DNA from: Hahella sp. CCB-MM4
GTDB taxonomy: Bacteria; Pseudomonadota; Gammaproteobacteria; Pseudomonadales; Oleiphilaceae
NCBI RefSeq assembly: GCF_002260525.1
Contig: NZ_MRYI01000009.1
Span: 150,565 to 214,564 of the forward strand
Length of the DNA: 64,000 nt
Direction: 5' to 3'
The notes beneath the pieces are model-generated. The model ran no database searches. It was given only the letters and a program-made list of their open reading frames with translations, and was not told where the DNA came from. Positions 42,580 through 51,822 of this stretch are shown in pieces. Every line of letters begins with the position of its first letter. The first letter of the stretch is position 1. A program made the translations under genes and the position numbers.

Positions 42580-44019
42580 ATGTCCCGCCAGTCTTATAGC
42601 TCTATTCGTCATCACAGAATGATTCTGTGGGGTGGTGTTGCGCTGTTGGCGCTTCTTCTCTTGCTGTGGCCAGTGGCAACCCATTCTGATGAATCTTCTG
42701 CAACCTCTACCGATCACCGTATCTGGGTGATGTCTGTGCAGGGAGCTATTGGTCCGGCAACAGCTGACTGGATGATTCGCTCCCTGAGACAGGCAACGGA
42801 ATCCGGAAGCGCTCTTTTGATTGTGCTGCTGGATACCCCGGGTGGGTTAGATAAATCCATGCGGGATATCAATCAGGCCGTTCTGGCTTCGACTATTCCT
42901 GTGGCAATTTATGTTTATCCCAAAGGGGCTCGTGCCGCCAGCGCGGGAACCTATATGCTGTATGCGGCTCACATTGCCGCGATGGCTCCGGCGACGAATC
43001 TCGGTGCAGCCACACCTGTACAGATTGGAGCCCCTGAATTACCGGGACAGCAGCCGCAAAAACCGGATTCATCACCAGAAGATTCTCAGGACTCGGAAAA
43101 AAGCAAAGATAGGGGATCGACGGTACCTGCACCTGCCACCACGATGGAACGCAAGCAAATCAACGATGCAGTGGCCTATATCCGGGGTCTGGCCGGGCTT
43201 CGAAGACGCAATGCCGATTGGGCAGAGCAGGCGGTTAGAGAAGCTGTCAGTCTCGATGCTGAAGAAGCACTTAAACAAAGCATCGTCGATTATATTGCCC
43301 AGGATGTGGATGATCTGATTCAGCAAATAGACGGTAAGGTTCTGGACCTGAACGGGCACCCTCATACCTTGCAATTGACTCCCTATCAACTCACTAGAGT
43401 ACAACCTGACTGGCGGCTTAAGCTGCTGTCTGTTATCACCGATCCCAGCGTTGCCTACATACTCATGTTGGTAGGCATCTACGGACTGATTTTCGAGTTT
43501 TATAACCCAGGCCTGGGCGGCCCCGGCATCATCGGTGCCATATGCCTGCTGATTGCACTATATGCCCTGCAGCTGCTCCCCATAAGCTATGCCGGATTGG
43601 GCCTGATACTTTTGGGTATCGCATTGATGATTGCGGAAGCTTTTTCTCCCAGTATCGGTATCCTCGGGGTGGGTGGACTGGTGGCATTTATTGTGGGCTC
43701 GGTCATGTTGATGGATACCGAGCTACCGGGCTTTCAGATTGCTTTTCCCATGATTGCAGGTATGGGGGTCGCTTTTGCCGGCATGCTGGCGATGATGCTG
43801 CACATGGCGTTGCGAGCCCGGAGACAGCAGGTGGTGTCTGGGAAAGAAGCATTAATCGGTAGCCAGGCCGAGGCGTTATCCGATTTTAGCGGAATGGGGC
43901 GGGTAAGAACTCACGGAGAGGTATGGCAGGCACATAGCAAAATGCCGGTGAAGAAGGGCGATATCCTCACGGTGAGCGCAGTGGACGGTTTGGTACTGGA
44001 AGTGGAGGATAAAGCATGA
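42580..44019 (+). CDS. NfeD-family membrane serine protease
   Basis: A 479-residue ClpP-class membrane protease of the NfeD type. It has an N-terminal membrane anchor (about 14-33), then a ClpP-like domain (about 45-270) with [12 protein letters not shown] and the catalytic Ser-Lys region [14 protein letters not shown]. Four hydrophobic segments (about 285-410) and a C-terminal OB-fold NfeD domain ([12 protein letters not shown], ending VDGLVLEVE) follow. The partner of NfeD is a stomatin-like protein, and such a gene overlaps its end by ATGA. A proline/serine/acid-rich linker (about 150-185) is longer than usual. The ATG at 42580 with AGGTG was preferred to a GTG at 42571. Confidence 0.9.
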   Translation: MSRQSYSSIRHHRMILWGGVALLALLLLLWPVATHSDESSATSTDHRIWVMSVQGAIGPATADWMIRSLRQATESGSALLIVLLDTPGGLDKSMRDINQAVLASTIPVAIYVYPKGARAASAGTYMLYAAHIAAMAPATNLGAATPVQIGAPELPGQQPQKPDSSPEDSQDSEKSKDRGSTVPAPATTMERKQINDAVAYIRGLAGLRRRNADWAEQAVREAVSLDAEEALKQSIVDYIAQDVDDLIQQIDGKVLDLNGHPHTLQLTPYQLTRVQPDWRLKLLSVITDPSVAYILMLVGIYGLIFEFYNPGLGGPGIIGAICLLIALYALQLLPISYAGLGLILLGIALMIAEAFSPSIGILGVGGLVAFIVGSVMLMDTELPGFQIAFPMIAGMGVAFAGMLAMMLHMALRARRQQVVSGKEALIGSQAEALSDFSGMGRVRTHGEVWQAHSKMPVKKGDILTVSAVDGLVLEVEDKA

Positions 44020-44756
44020 ATTATTTCTTTTTGAGTCTTTTTTTGCTGGTGCTGGCCTTTCTGTTCAGCATGTTTCGCATCATGCGGGAATATGAACGGG
44101 CGGTGGTGTTTCTACTTGGCAGGTTTTATCGGGTGAAAGGACCTGGGTTAATTGTGGTGGTCCCCGTGATTCAGCAAATGGTGCGGGTGGATCTGCGCAC
44201 CATTGTGATGGATGTTCCCACCCAGGATGTTATTTCCCGGGATAATGTGTCTGTGAAGGTTAATGCGGTGGTTTATTACCGCGTGGTGGACGCCCAGCAA
44301 GCGATCATCAATGTGGAAAACTATAACGATGCTACCAGCCAATTGGCGCAGACAACATTGAGATCCGTATTGGGGCAACATGAGCTGGATGAGATGTTGT
44401 CCGCCAGAGATGAATTGAACGCGGATATTCAGCAGATACTCGACAAGCAAACCGACAATTGGGGCATTAAGGTCTCGAATGTTGAAATCAAACACGTGGA
44501 CCTGGATGAGCAAATGGTCCGTGCCATTGCCAAGCAGGCGGAAGCTGAGCGTGTTCGGCGGGCGAAAGTCATACATGCCAATGGTGAGTTGGAAGCTTCT
44601 GAAAAACTCAGGGAAGCGGCGAAAGTATTGTCCGAGCAGCCCAGTGCCCTGCAATTGAGATACCTGCAGACCCTGACCGAAATTTCCAGCGACAAAACCA
44701 ATACAGTGGTGTTCCCATTGCCGATTGACCTGGTGAAGCCGTTTACCAAACAATAG
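44016..44756 (+). CDS. Slipin (stomatin/prohibitin-like SPFH protein)
   Basis: A 246-residue SPFH-domain protein with one N-terminal membrane segment (4-24) and the typical [20 protein letters not shown] opening. VDVPTQ-type strands, IISRDN-like [19 protein letters not shown] and a C-terminal coiled coil with [18 protein letters not shown] follow. Slipins oligomerise at the inner membrane and are cut by their NfeD partner. Overlap with nfeD by four bases indicates translational coupling. Confidence 0.92.
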   Translation: MNYFFLSLFLLVLAFLFSMFRIMREYERAVVFLLGRFYRVKGPGLIVVVPVIQQMVRVDLRTIVMDVPTQDVISRDNVSVKVNAVVYYRVVDAQQAIINVENYNDATSQLAQTTLRSVLGQHELDEMLSARDELNADIQQILDKQTDNWGIKVSNVEIKHVDLDEQMVRAIAKQAEAERVRRAKVIHANGELEASEKLREAAKVLSEQPSALQLRYLQTLTEISSDKTNTVVFPLPIDLVKPFTKQ

Positions 44757-44786
44757 GATTTCAGTGATTTGTAAAAGGAGTTCATC

Positions 44787-45176
44787 GTGCACAAGAGTCG
44801 ACTGGCTGCCATGGTTATTGACTGTGATGTGGAGGATATCGAAACCGCCAACCGTTTTTGGGGACAAGCGCTGGGCTTTGATCCCAAACCCTCAGATGAA
44901 AGCTGGGCTGACAGATATACCCATCTCAATGTTCCGGATGATCAACCTCATGTATTGATACAGAAAGTCAATCACCCCAGCCGCGTCCACCTGGATATCG
45001 AAACCGATAACATTGAGGCGGAAGTTAACCGCCTGCAAAGCCTTGGGGCTACGATAGTGGAACGCTTTCCCCGCTGGGTGGTGATGGAAGCTCCTACCGG
45101 GCATCGGTTTTGTGTGGTCAATCCGCAACGCCCCGACTTCGGTGAGTCTCCTGAGGTTAATGTTTGGGGCGATTGA
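44787..45176 (+). CDS. VOC superfamily (glyoxalase-like) protein
   Basis: A 129-residue protein of the vicinal oxygen chelate fold: two beta-alpha-beta-beta-beta halves. DCDVEDIETANRFWGQALGF opens the first and HLDIETDNIEAEVNRLQSLG the second. Metal-type positions are the His in RVHLDIE and the Glu in VVMEAPTGHRF. It begins with GTG at 44787 behind AAGGAG. These proteins act as lyases, dioxygenases or resistance proteins; the substrate is not evident. Confidence 0.82.
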   Translation: MHKSRLAAMVIDCDVEDIETANRFWGQALGFDPKPSDESWADRYTHLNVPDDQPHVLIQKVNHPSRVHLDIETDNIEAEVNRLQSLGATIVERFPRWVVMEAPTGHRFCVVNPQRPDFGESPEVNVWGD

Positions 45177-45323
45177 ATAAATCTGGTATTGATTCAATTC
45201 CCCGAAATGGTCGTTAACTGTCTGGCTATCCGGAGTATTTGCAACTAACCCGAATGCTGCGCCTGATCGTATTTATAGAAGTTGTTCTTCTAGAGAAAGT
45301 GACAACTAGAGGAGGTGACAACC

Positions 45324-45665
45324 ATGAATACGATGACTCTCGACAGTTGGTGTAAGCCTGAAGGAGCCACCAAGTCCAGTCCGCTAGGACTGATCCGGTT
45401 TCGCATCAGTGATGCGGACCATATTCGTATGGAAGAAGCCGAAGAGCAGTTAAAGCACAGTGACAAAAGCGATGCGATACTGGATGTGGATTTGAGTAAT
45501 CTGGAACTGGAAACCCCACCGCAATGCGGGAAATTATCGGATTGCCAGCTTCGGGTTTACATTCACAAAGACGATCAGCGGGGACATTTTCACTTAGTGG
45601 GACACCGCGCCAGTGACGGCAGCCTTGTGTACACCAATGCGGTAATGGTCGATTTACTGGGTTAA
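45324..45665 (+). CDS. Protein of unknown function (113 residues)
   Basis: Not assigned to a family. The ATG at 45324 has a strong GGAGG eight bases upstream. The protein is cytoplasmic and acidic. Its C-terminal half looks like a small beta sheet (CQLRVYIHKDD, GHFHLVGHRAS, SLVYTNAVMVDLLG). Two cysteines (CGKLSDC, six residues apart) and several histidines could bind a metal. A terminator follows, so it is transcribed alone. Coding potential is good in this frame. Confidence 0.65.
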   Translation: MNTMTLDSWCKPEGATKSSPLGLIRFRISDADHIRMEEAEEQLKHSDKSDAILDVDLSNLELETPPQCGKLSDCQLRVYIHKDDQRGHFHLVGHRASDGSLVYTNAVMVDLLG

Positions 45666-45715
45666 GTTCCAGATGCATCGATGGTTGTCTCCAAAGGTTT
45701 AATAAAATGCCTCCA

Positions 45716-45751
45716 ATGCAGAGACTATGAGACAGCGGTCTCTGCATTTTT
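45716..45751 (+). terminator. Rho-independent terminator
   Basis: ATGCAGAGAC, a 12-base loop, GTCTCTGCAT followed by TTTT, about 50 bp past the stop of the 113-residue protein gene. Confidence 0.85.
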
Positions 45752-45759
45752 CCCCGTCG

Positions 45760-45854
45760 TTTTATAAGTGCAAAATTGTTTTAAAACTGCATAGCTATTT
45801 TATAACTGCAAAACTGTCTTATAACTGGATAATTGTTGTAAAACTGCAAAGTAT
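45760..45854 (+). repeat. Degenerate tandem array, five units of 19 bp, upstream of the haemolysin-III gene
   Basis: Units begin at 45760, 45779, 45798, 45817 and 45836 with the consensus TTTTATAACTGCAAAACTG. All five are exactly 19 bp. The array ends about 90 bp before the GTG start of the next gene, so it overlaps or adjoins its promoter. Confidence 0.88.
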
Positions 45855-45943
45855 CCAGTTCAGAATATTCAATCAATTGTAACTGGCATTGGTGATTTGA
45901 TCGTGTCAGGCTCAGAGTATTAACGAGGTACATTGGAGTCATT

Positions 45944-46588
45944 GTGAAAACCCTGGTCCGGGAACAAACACTGAGTGAGGAACTGCTCAATGCCATCACT
46001 CATGGAGTGGGGCTTCTAGTCGCCGTATCTGCCGCAACCCTGCTGATCACCCTGGCCAGCCAGGAAGGAGATCCATGGAAAATCGTGGGGGTCTCCATTT
46101 ATGGCGGGTGCCTGTTTCTGCTGTATCTTGCCTCGACCTTGTATCACGGCATTCAACATCCCCGTGCCAAGACGATCCTCAATGTATTTGATCACTGTTC
46201 TATCTATCTGCTGATCGCTGGGACCTATACGCCTTTTCTATTGGTCAATCTGCGAGGCCCCTGGGGGTGGAGTATTTTTGCCGTGATATGGGGACTGGCA
46301 ATTACCGGTATCGTATTGAAGATTACTCACCACCAGCGATTCGAGCGGGCACACTTGCTCAATTATCTGTTCATGGGATGGCTGATTCTGGTGGCCTATG
46401 AACAGTTGGCCCAGAATTCGTCTTCGTTTGCTTTAAGCATGATTCTGGCCGGGGGGCTGTCGTATTCCTTCGGGGTGATATTCTTTGTTCTCGACCGTTA
46501 TCCCTATCTGCATGCCGTCTGGCACTTGTTTGTATTCGGCGGCAGTACCTGCCACTACATCGCCGTGTTTTCCGGTGTTTTATCCTGA
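45944..46588 (+). CDS. Haemolysin III / TrhA family membrane protein
   Basis: A 214-residue inner-membrane protein with seven hydrophobic segments. Features of the PAQR/haemolysin-III family are seen: ELLNAITHGVG at the N-terminus, LASTLYHGIQH, FDHCSIYLLIAGTYTPF and WHLFVFGGSTCHY near the end. The Ser, Asp and three His residues form the metal-dependent hydrolase-like site of the fold. TrhA in E. coli affects membrane energetics; the name haemolysin comes from heterologous expression and need not hold here. The start is GTG with GGAG upstream. Confidence 0.9.
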   Translation: MKTLVREQTLSEELLNAITHGVGLLVAVSAATLLITLASQEGDPWKIVGVSIYGGCLFLLYLASTLYHGIQHPRAKTILNVFDHCSIYLLIAGTYTPFLLVNLRGPWGWSIFAVIWGLAITGIVLKITHHQRFERAHLLNYLFMGWLILVAYEQLAQNSSSFALSMILAGGLSYSFGVIFFVLDRYPYLHAVWHLFVFGGSTCHYIAVFSGVLS

Positions 46589-46833
46589 ATGCCTCGCCTG
46601 GCTTTCCGGTTTAAACTTCGATTATTCAGGAAATACCCAATAAAACAGATGGTTAGACTTTTTCTGTATACATTAAATTACAGAATTTCCGGCATTTCAC
46701 AAAAAAGTATTGATAAATCCCCCCTTTAGTACTGGCTGCATTTTGATCACTTGTTTCTAATTAATGCTACGACTTTCGTCGGTAGAGCAAATGAGCCTAC
46801 AAAAATAATGAATGTTCCTGAAAGGAGCAGCAT

Positions 46834-48915
46834 TTGGCCCAACCAGACATACAGAGTGCAGTTATGAAGTCTTTCCATCTGCCCAAGCCAAGCATTGTCC
46901 TTCGCATTTCAATCGGTTTTTTCATTGTCATATCAGTCGTTGCTGTATCAACGTTAATCAGCATTGGTTATGCAAGACAGACCATCGACAATGTTAATAC
47001 CCTGACCAAGAGTGCGACGCCGATTGTGCTGACCAACAGCGAGTTGGATCTATATCTCACTAAATCCACGGAACTGTTCCAACAATTTCTGGCCACTGCC
47101 AGTGTTGAGGGAACCAAACGCCTGGAGAGCGATATCCGCAATAACCGGCAGCAGATGGAAGCTCGCCTGAATTCTATTCGCAGCAGTCTGAGTGATATCC
47201 GGGAAGCAAGATCGGAGCGGCAGAATCTGGAGGATCTGGAAGGGCAGCTGAAGCAAATCAGCACACTGATGAACTCTGCCATGAGCCGTCACAAACAGAG
47301 CCTGGAAGTCATTGCCAGTTCCAAGGAGAAAGCCGCCCAGGTGGATAAACTGGAGGCTGAAATCACGCCGATGTTTGATTCCCTGTTGCTGACGCTGGCT
47401 GATGACTATGCACTGTCTATCGCCAATGAGTTCTACGCTTCATTCCTTCGAGGACTCATGATTATCAAAAGCATTAATCTGTCTGATTCACTGGAAACGC
47501 TGGATAAAAATCAACAGGCGTTCAATCAGTGGAATATGAATCACCAGGATAAGTTCTTCAGCTTTGTTAACCTGGCAACCAATTATCCTGACTCCCAGGA
47601 CTTCATGCAGACGGCGCAGAAAACCACCCAGATGTTGACCACGTTAACCGCTGGAAAAGGTGATCAAAAAGGGCTGATAGACGAACGCCGCTTATTGATA
47701 GAAGCAAGATTGGGGTATGAGGAAAATCTCAAGCAGTTGAGAACTCTGCAGAGCAGGGTGGACGGCGATCTTGATGCACTGAATACTTTCGCCCGACGTT
47801 ATTCGGTGGAAACCAACAATCGGGTTACCTCCAACCTTACCAACAGTCTGACCTCTGCCGGTACGGCGCTGATGGTGTCGATTCTGGTGGCGGTGGTGGT
47901 GCTGGCGGTGATTATTCGTAGTATCAGACCCTCATTGCGGACTCTGAAGAAAGCGCTGAACGGGCTGGCTCAGGGCGATCTGACCTATCGGATTGATAAG
48001 CATGGGAATGACGAAATGGGAGAGCTTACCCTGGCTGTAGAGCAAGTCCGGCAATCCTTGAGTGCGATTATGGAGGAACTGCAGGACAAGGCTCTGGAGA
48101 TGCAGCAGTCGGCCAGTCATAGTCAATCCATGTCTGAGACACTGAAAAATCAGTCCATTGATCAGAGTGAGGACACGGAGTCGATTTCTGCGTCCATGCA
48201 TGAAATGACGGCTACAGCCCATGATGTTGCGGGGACCGCAAATGAAGGGATGAAGCTTGCCACTCTGGCGGTGGGAGAAATTGAGCATACGGTCAATGAG
48301 ATTCAGCATAACCTCGCTTCACTCGAATCCCTCAAGGGAAGTATTGATGAGTCTGTAAAATCCATGGAAACCCTGACCAGGGAGATGGAAGAAGTGGAGA
48401 GTGTCTCGTCGGTGATCGAAGGTATTACCGGTCAAATCAATCTGCTGGCGCTGAACGCTGCGATTGAGGCGGCCAGAGCAGGAGATCAGGGGCGAGGGTT
48501 TGCAGTAGTTGCGGATGAGGTGAGAACTCTGGCAAGCCGTACGGCAGATTCAACCGCCGAAATCCGTAACACCATTGAGCGCTTGATTTCCAGCTATCGC
48601 GGACTCTCGGAAACCATGGTGAACAATCAGTCAGCGGTAACCCGGAGTCATGAGGTTTCCAGTCAGTCTGCTGAAGCCATATCCCAGTTTCGGCATCGTA
48701 TTGCCGATATTAATAACCTCAGCCAGAAAATTTCGCATGCTGCAGGTGAGCAGGGGCTGGTGGCAGAAGACATCAGCCAGCGACTGACCCGGATTGCGGA
48801 TATCGCCAAAGATACCAAGGACACTGCCGTATCCGGCTCCGAAAACAGCGGTCGGCTTGGTGAAGTGGCAAGCGAGCTGGATATGCTGGTCGAGCGCTTT
48901 AAAGTGGTGGGCTAG
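46834..48915 (+). CDS. Methyl-accepting chemotaxis protein
   Basis: A 693-residue chemoreceptor. It has a first membrane segment at about 24-44, a helical periplasmic sensor domain (about 45-340), a second segment at about 341-363 ([18 protein letters not shown]), a HAMP domain (about 364-418) and a cytoplasmic signalling domain with the conserved hairpin [19 protein letters not shown]. Heptad register looks continuous. The start is TTG 46834 behind AAAGGAG; the later ATG at 46864 has no such site. No C-terminal NWETF pentapeptide is seen. No chemotaxis genes flank it, as is usual for orphan receptors. The ligand is unknown. Confidence 0.93.
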   Translation: MAQPDIQSAVMKSFHLPKPSIVLRISIGFFIVISVVAVSTLISIGYARQTIDNVNTLTKSATPIVLTNSELDLYLTKSTELFQQFLATASVEGTKRLESDIRNNRQQMEARLNSIRSSLSDIREARSERQNLEDLEGQLKQISTLMNSAMSRHKQSLEVIASSKEKAAQVDKLEAEITPMFDSLLLTLADDYALSIANEFYASFLRGLMIIKSINLSDSLETLDKNQQAFNQWNMNHQDKFFSFVNLATNYPDSQDFMQTAQKTTQMLTTLTAGKGDQKGLIDERRLLIEARLGYEENLKQLRTLQSRVDGDLDALNTFARRYSVETNNRVTSNLTNSLTSAGTALMVSILVAVVVLAVIIRSIRPSLRTLKKALNGLAQGDLTYRIDKHGNDEMGELTLAVEQVRQSLSAIMEELQDKALEMQQSASHSQSMSETLKNQSIDQSEDTESISASMHEMTATAHDVAGTANEGMKLATLAVGEIEHTVNEIQHNLASLESLKGSIDESVKSMETLTREMEEVESVSSVIEGITGQINLLALNAAIEAARAGDQGRGFAVVADEVRTLASRTADSTAEIRNTIERLISSYRGLSETMVNNQSAVTRSHEVSSQSAEAISQFRHRIADINNLSQKISHAAGEQGLVAEDISQRLTRIADIAKDTKDTAVSGSENSGRLGEVASELDMLVERFKVVG

Positions 48916-48968
48916 GTGTTATACGGTTAGCGGGGCTTAACATGGCAGGGAAAGTTAAAGGTGGCGTT

Positions 48969-50063
48969 CTACCAGTGGGAGCGCCACTCGGTCAGAGGGT
49001 AAGGAAATCCGAAGGCAAATCCCTGAATCAGGTCAAACCCGATGCGCTGGCAAATTTCGGCTTCTTCCGGGCAGCTGACGCCTTCGGCAAGAGCCTTGAT
49101 ACCCATTTTCTGGACCATCGCCACCAGCATTTCGAGCATTTCCTGTTTCTGTAACGTTGCCCGATGAATATTTCTGATCAGGGCGATATCAAACTTGACC
49201 ACTTCTGGAGGGGCTTCGGTTAGCTCCAGTAATCGTGCCTGGCCAGCGCCAAAGTCGTCATACGCCAGTCCGCAGCCCATCGCTTTTATTTCTTCAGCCA
49301 GATGTTGCATGGCCTTGATATCAGTGACGGCCTGTTCGTGAATTTCAATGACAAGATGCAGATCAGGGAAGGCCTCACGGCCTTCCGCAAGACACTTCAG
49401 AAGACGATCCTGGTCCTGCATTTCATGGGGGTGAGTATTGACGAACAGAGGCTTGGGAAGGCTGTTGGAATTGGCGTCGTTCAGCCCTGTCTGGCGGAAC
49501 AGCTCACTGAGTTCCACCGCTTTGTTAATACTTTCGGCAATATGAAACAAAGCACCCGGGTTGGGTAAGAGTTCCGGGTGTGCCCCTCTTCCAAGCAGCT
49601 CGTAAGCGAAATGCTGTCCGTCGGGGGTGACAATCGGTTGATACAGGGGAGTGACCTGGGCATTTTCCAATAGTGATTTGAGGTGTCGGGAACCCAGGGG
49701 AATGTTGGTCGACAGATCGCAGCTCATCATCATGGTAATGTTGGATACATCACCGGTGAAACTGTCTTCGTCAATTACCCGAGCTTCGACATGGGCGAAA
49801 TGAACCACGTCATCGTTCTGTATTTTGGTCGGTCCACTAATGCGCTCATGATTGACGAAAGTGCCGTTGGTAGAGCCTAGATCCCGAACCCAAAGCTCGT
49901 CGCCTTGTAAGCTGAGTTCTGCGTGAACCCTGGAAACATCCGTCGAGTTGAGAGTGATATCTGCGTCATCTCCGCGACCAATAGTCACTGGAAACTGACG
50001 AAGTGGCACTCGTTCGATTTGACCTTTGTCTTTGCTATAGCATTCAAGAAACCAGCGGATCAT
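48969..50063 (-). CDS. FHA-EAL fusion protein, probable c-di-GMP phosphodiesterase
   Basis: A 364-residue cytoplasmic protein. Residues 1-100 form a forkhead-associated phosphothreonine-binding domain (VTIGRGDDADITLN, DVSRVHAELS, LGSTNGTFVN). Residues about 130-364 are an EAL domain. The catalytic set is largely kept: Glu in YELLGR (EAL is ELL), Asn in FVNTHP, Glu in VIEIHE, Asp-Asp in YDDFGAG, Lys in VVKFDIALI, Glu in AEGV. It should therefore hydrolyse c-di-GMP, with activity or location set by binding to a phosphorylated partner. Fusion to FHA is uncommon. It converges on the chemoreceptor gene. Confidence 0.87.
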   Translation of the reverse strand: MIRWFLECYSKDKGQIERVPLRQFPVTIGRGDDADITLNSTDVSRVHAELSLQGDELWVRDLGSTNGTFVNHERISGPTKIQNDDVVHFAHVEARVIDEDSFTGDVSNITMMMSCDLSTNIPLGSRHLKSLLENAQVTPLYQPIVTPDGQHFAYELLGRGAHPELLPNPGALFHIAESINKAVELSELFRQTGLNDANSNSLPKPLFVNTHPHEMQDQDRLLKCLAEGREAFPDLHLVIEIHEQAVTDIKAMQHLAEEIKAMGCGLAYDDFGAGQARLLELTEAPPEVVKFDIALIRNIHRATLQKQEMLEMLVAMVQKMGIKALAEGVSCPEEAEICQRIGFDLIQGFAFGFPYPLTEWRSHW

Positions 50064-50341
50064 CGTATTACGCTTTTTCCGGATAATGCCTCCTCTATTC
50101 GGGAGCAGGCATTGGGGTGGCTGAATGATCTTCCTGAATTTGGACTACTACTTCATAGTTTGGTCGATAATTGGGAAGAGTAAAGAATTCCGTGATCACT
50201 AATTGTTAACGAATGTGAATCCTGCCGGAAAAAGAAATGCGTGGATGTATCGAAGCCCTGAGCGTGAATTTCGACGAGGCTGCCTGCAGCCTGGCCCCGT
50301 GCTGTGCTTGATGATTAAAGCTGGTTTGCGATAAAAAAATT

Positions 50342-50441
50342 CCGGGGTTTATCTATTTCGGTAAATCCGGGTGTTTTCTATTTTGGTAAATCCAGGTGCT
50401 ATCTAATTTGGTGAACATAGTGCTCTCATCAAATTCAATTC
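50342..50441 (+). repeat. Degenerate tandem array, units of 25 bp, upstream of the GNAT gene
   Basis: Units at 50342, 50367 and 50392 share CCGGGTG-TTTTCTATTTTGGTAAAT; a fourth, more diverged unit begins at 50417. The array is in the 419-bp divergent region between the FHA-EAL and GNAT genes. Apart from this array the region shows only AT-rich promoter-like sequence. Confidence 0.8.
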
Positions 50442-50482
50442 TTTAATATATTCAATTCAGACTAAGAATCAGGAAAGACGAC

Positions 50483-50986
50483 ATGGAAATAAGAGAAGCG
50501 ATACCGGAAGACTTTGAGGGTATCTGGCCGATTTTCAAAGAAGTGGTTGAGGCTGGCGAGACCTACGGCTATGCCTTGGAAACCTCGAAAGAAGAGGCTT
50601 ATCACCTGTGGATGGAGCTACCCCGTAAAACGTACGTGGTTTCAGAGGGCGGCCGGATACTGGGTACCTACTATATAAAAAACAATCAGAACGGACCGGG
50701 AAGTCATGTCTGCAATTGCGGCTATATGGTTTCCAGCGCTTCCAGGGGACAGGGAATTGCAACACTGATGTGTAAACACTCACAACAGCAGGCTCTCGAT
50801 TTCGGCTACAAGGCTATGCAGTTCAATTTCGTCGCCGCCAGTAACGAAAAGGCGGTCAAGCTCTGGCAGAGCTTGGGGTTTGAGACTGTCGGAAGGTTGC
50901 CTCAAGCCTTTCATCATCCCCACAAGGGCTATGTGGATGCTCTGGTCATGTATAAATGGTTGGGTGACCAGAATTCGGAGGGATGA
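50483..50986 (+). CDS. GNAT-family N-acetyltransferase
   Basis: A 167-residue acetyl-CoA-dependent acyltransferase. The acetyl-CoA pyrophosphate loop is SRGQGIATLM (Q/R-x-x-G-x-A type, about 90-99). The strand before it (VCNCGYMVS) and the C-terminal KLWQSLGFETVGRLPQAF motif are typical of the family. AGGAAAG precedes the ATG at 50483. The substrate is unknown. The MITE-like element starts just four bases after its stop codon. Confidence 0.9.
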   Translation: MEIREAIPEDFEGIWPIFKEVVEAGETYGYALETSKEEAYHLWMELPRKTYVVSEGGRILGTYYIKNNQNGPGSHVCNCGYMVSSASRGQGIATLMCKHSQQQALDFGYKAMQFNFVAASNEKAVKLWQSLGFETVGRLPQAFHHPHKGYVDALVMYKWLGDQNSEG

Positions 50987-50989
50987 TCT

Positions 50990-51175
50990 CTAGGGTCTGT
51001 TGATGTTTCGCCATCGCAACCCTTCGGGCTGGAACCATTTTTGTGCCCAGCGTCGTTGTCAGTCACTTATGTAGAGTAACTACACTGCACTCCTTCCGCC
51101 CGGGCGGCGAACCGCTAGCTGGATCACAAAAATGGTCTCCAGCAGTGATGATGGCGAAACGTCAACAGACCCTAG
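50990..51175. mobile_element. MITE-like palindromic element (186 bp)
   Basis: The ends are CTAGGGTCTGTTGATGTTTC and, inverted, GAAACGTCAACAGACCCTAG, which match over 26 bp with one change. CTAG at each edge may be the duplicated target of an IS5-type element. Further inverted arms lie inside (CCATTTTTGTG at 51026 against CACAAAAATGG at 51125) and a central GTAGAGTAACTAC hairpin lies near 51071, so almost the whole element can fold on itself. It has no transposase. A frame inside it is not supported as a gene. Confidence 0.8.
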
Positions 51176-51295
51176 CAGGATGGATAATGTCTAATTGGGC
51201 AGATGACATGCAAACGGTTGAATAAAGTCTGCCATCCACGATGCGATGATTTACAACTTACTAAGCGGAATTGCTGATAGTCTCTTTTTAATAAT

Positions 51296-51315
51296 ATAGA
51301 TAGCATGCTAACTAT
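51296..51315. promoter_or_regulatory. SlyA/MarR-type operator upstream of the MarR gene
   Basis: ATAGATAGCATGCTAACTAT is a near-perfect 20-bp dyad. Its core TAGCATGCTA is close to the SlyA consensus TTAGCAAGCTAA. It lies 25 bp before the regulator's ATG and would overlap the promoter, fitting autorepression of the marR-MFS operon. Confidence 0.75.
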
Positions 51316-51339
51316 ATTGTTCGGTGTATAGGTCTGTTT

Positions 51340-51822
51340 ATGAGTAAGCCCAGGGAAGAGTTTGGCTTTCAGCTATCAAGGCTGAGTCGTCTGTGGCGTC
51401 GGTTACTGGATGATCAATTAAGTGATCTGGGGCTGACCCAGTCCCGTTGGGTGGCTCTCATGTATATCCAGAGGCTTGGCGGCGGTCTAACTCAGAAAGA
51501 ACTTGCCAGTGCTTTGGCAATTGAATCTCCAACTTTGGTTCGATTTCTGGAAGGTCTGGAAAAGGATCGGCTGATTACCCGTTCGCCGTGTGCTCGTGAC
51601 GGTCGGGCCAAACGAATCAATCTGACGGAAGAAGGTGAAAGCTTTCTGGTAAGCCTGAATCAGCGAGCGTCAGGACTTCGGCAGCAGATGATGAATGGTA
51701 TCAGTGATGAGGAAATTCAGACCTGCATGCGGGTATTCCAACAAATCAGATCCAATGCGTCTGCTTTGGACAGCAAGTTCGATAACGAGGCTTGCGCTGA
51801 TAGCGACGGGGAGAATCAATGA
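51340..51822 (+). CDS. MarR/SlyA-family transcriptional regulator
   Basis: A 160-residue winged-helix regulator. It opens like SlyA (FGFQLSRLSRLWRRLLDDQL). The recognition helix region has TQKELASALAIESPTLVRFLEGLEKDRLI, with the wing RDGRAKRINLTEEG. It most likely represses itself and the overlapping efflux gene and is released by a phenolic or other small molecule. Its stop overlaps the start of the MFS gene (ATGA). Confidence 0.92.
   Translation: MSKPREEFGFQLSRLSRLWRRLLDDQLSDLGLTQSRWVALMYIQRLGGGLTQKELASALAIESPTLVRFLEGLEKDRLITRSPCARDGRAKRINLTEEGESFLVSLNQRASGLRQQMMNGISDEEIQTCMRVFQQIRSNASALDSKFDNEACADSDGENQ

Noticed and set aside
51043..51225. Short frame starting inside the 186-bp palindromic element
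   Set aside because: It exists only because of the element's inverted repeats and has no ribosome binding site.
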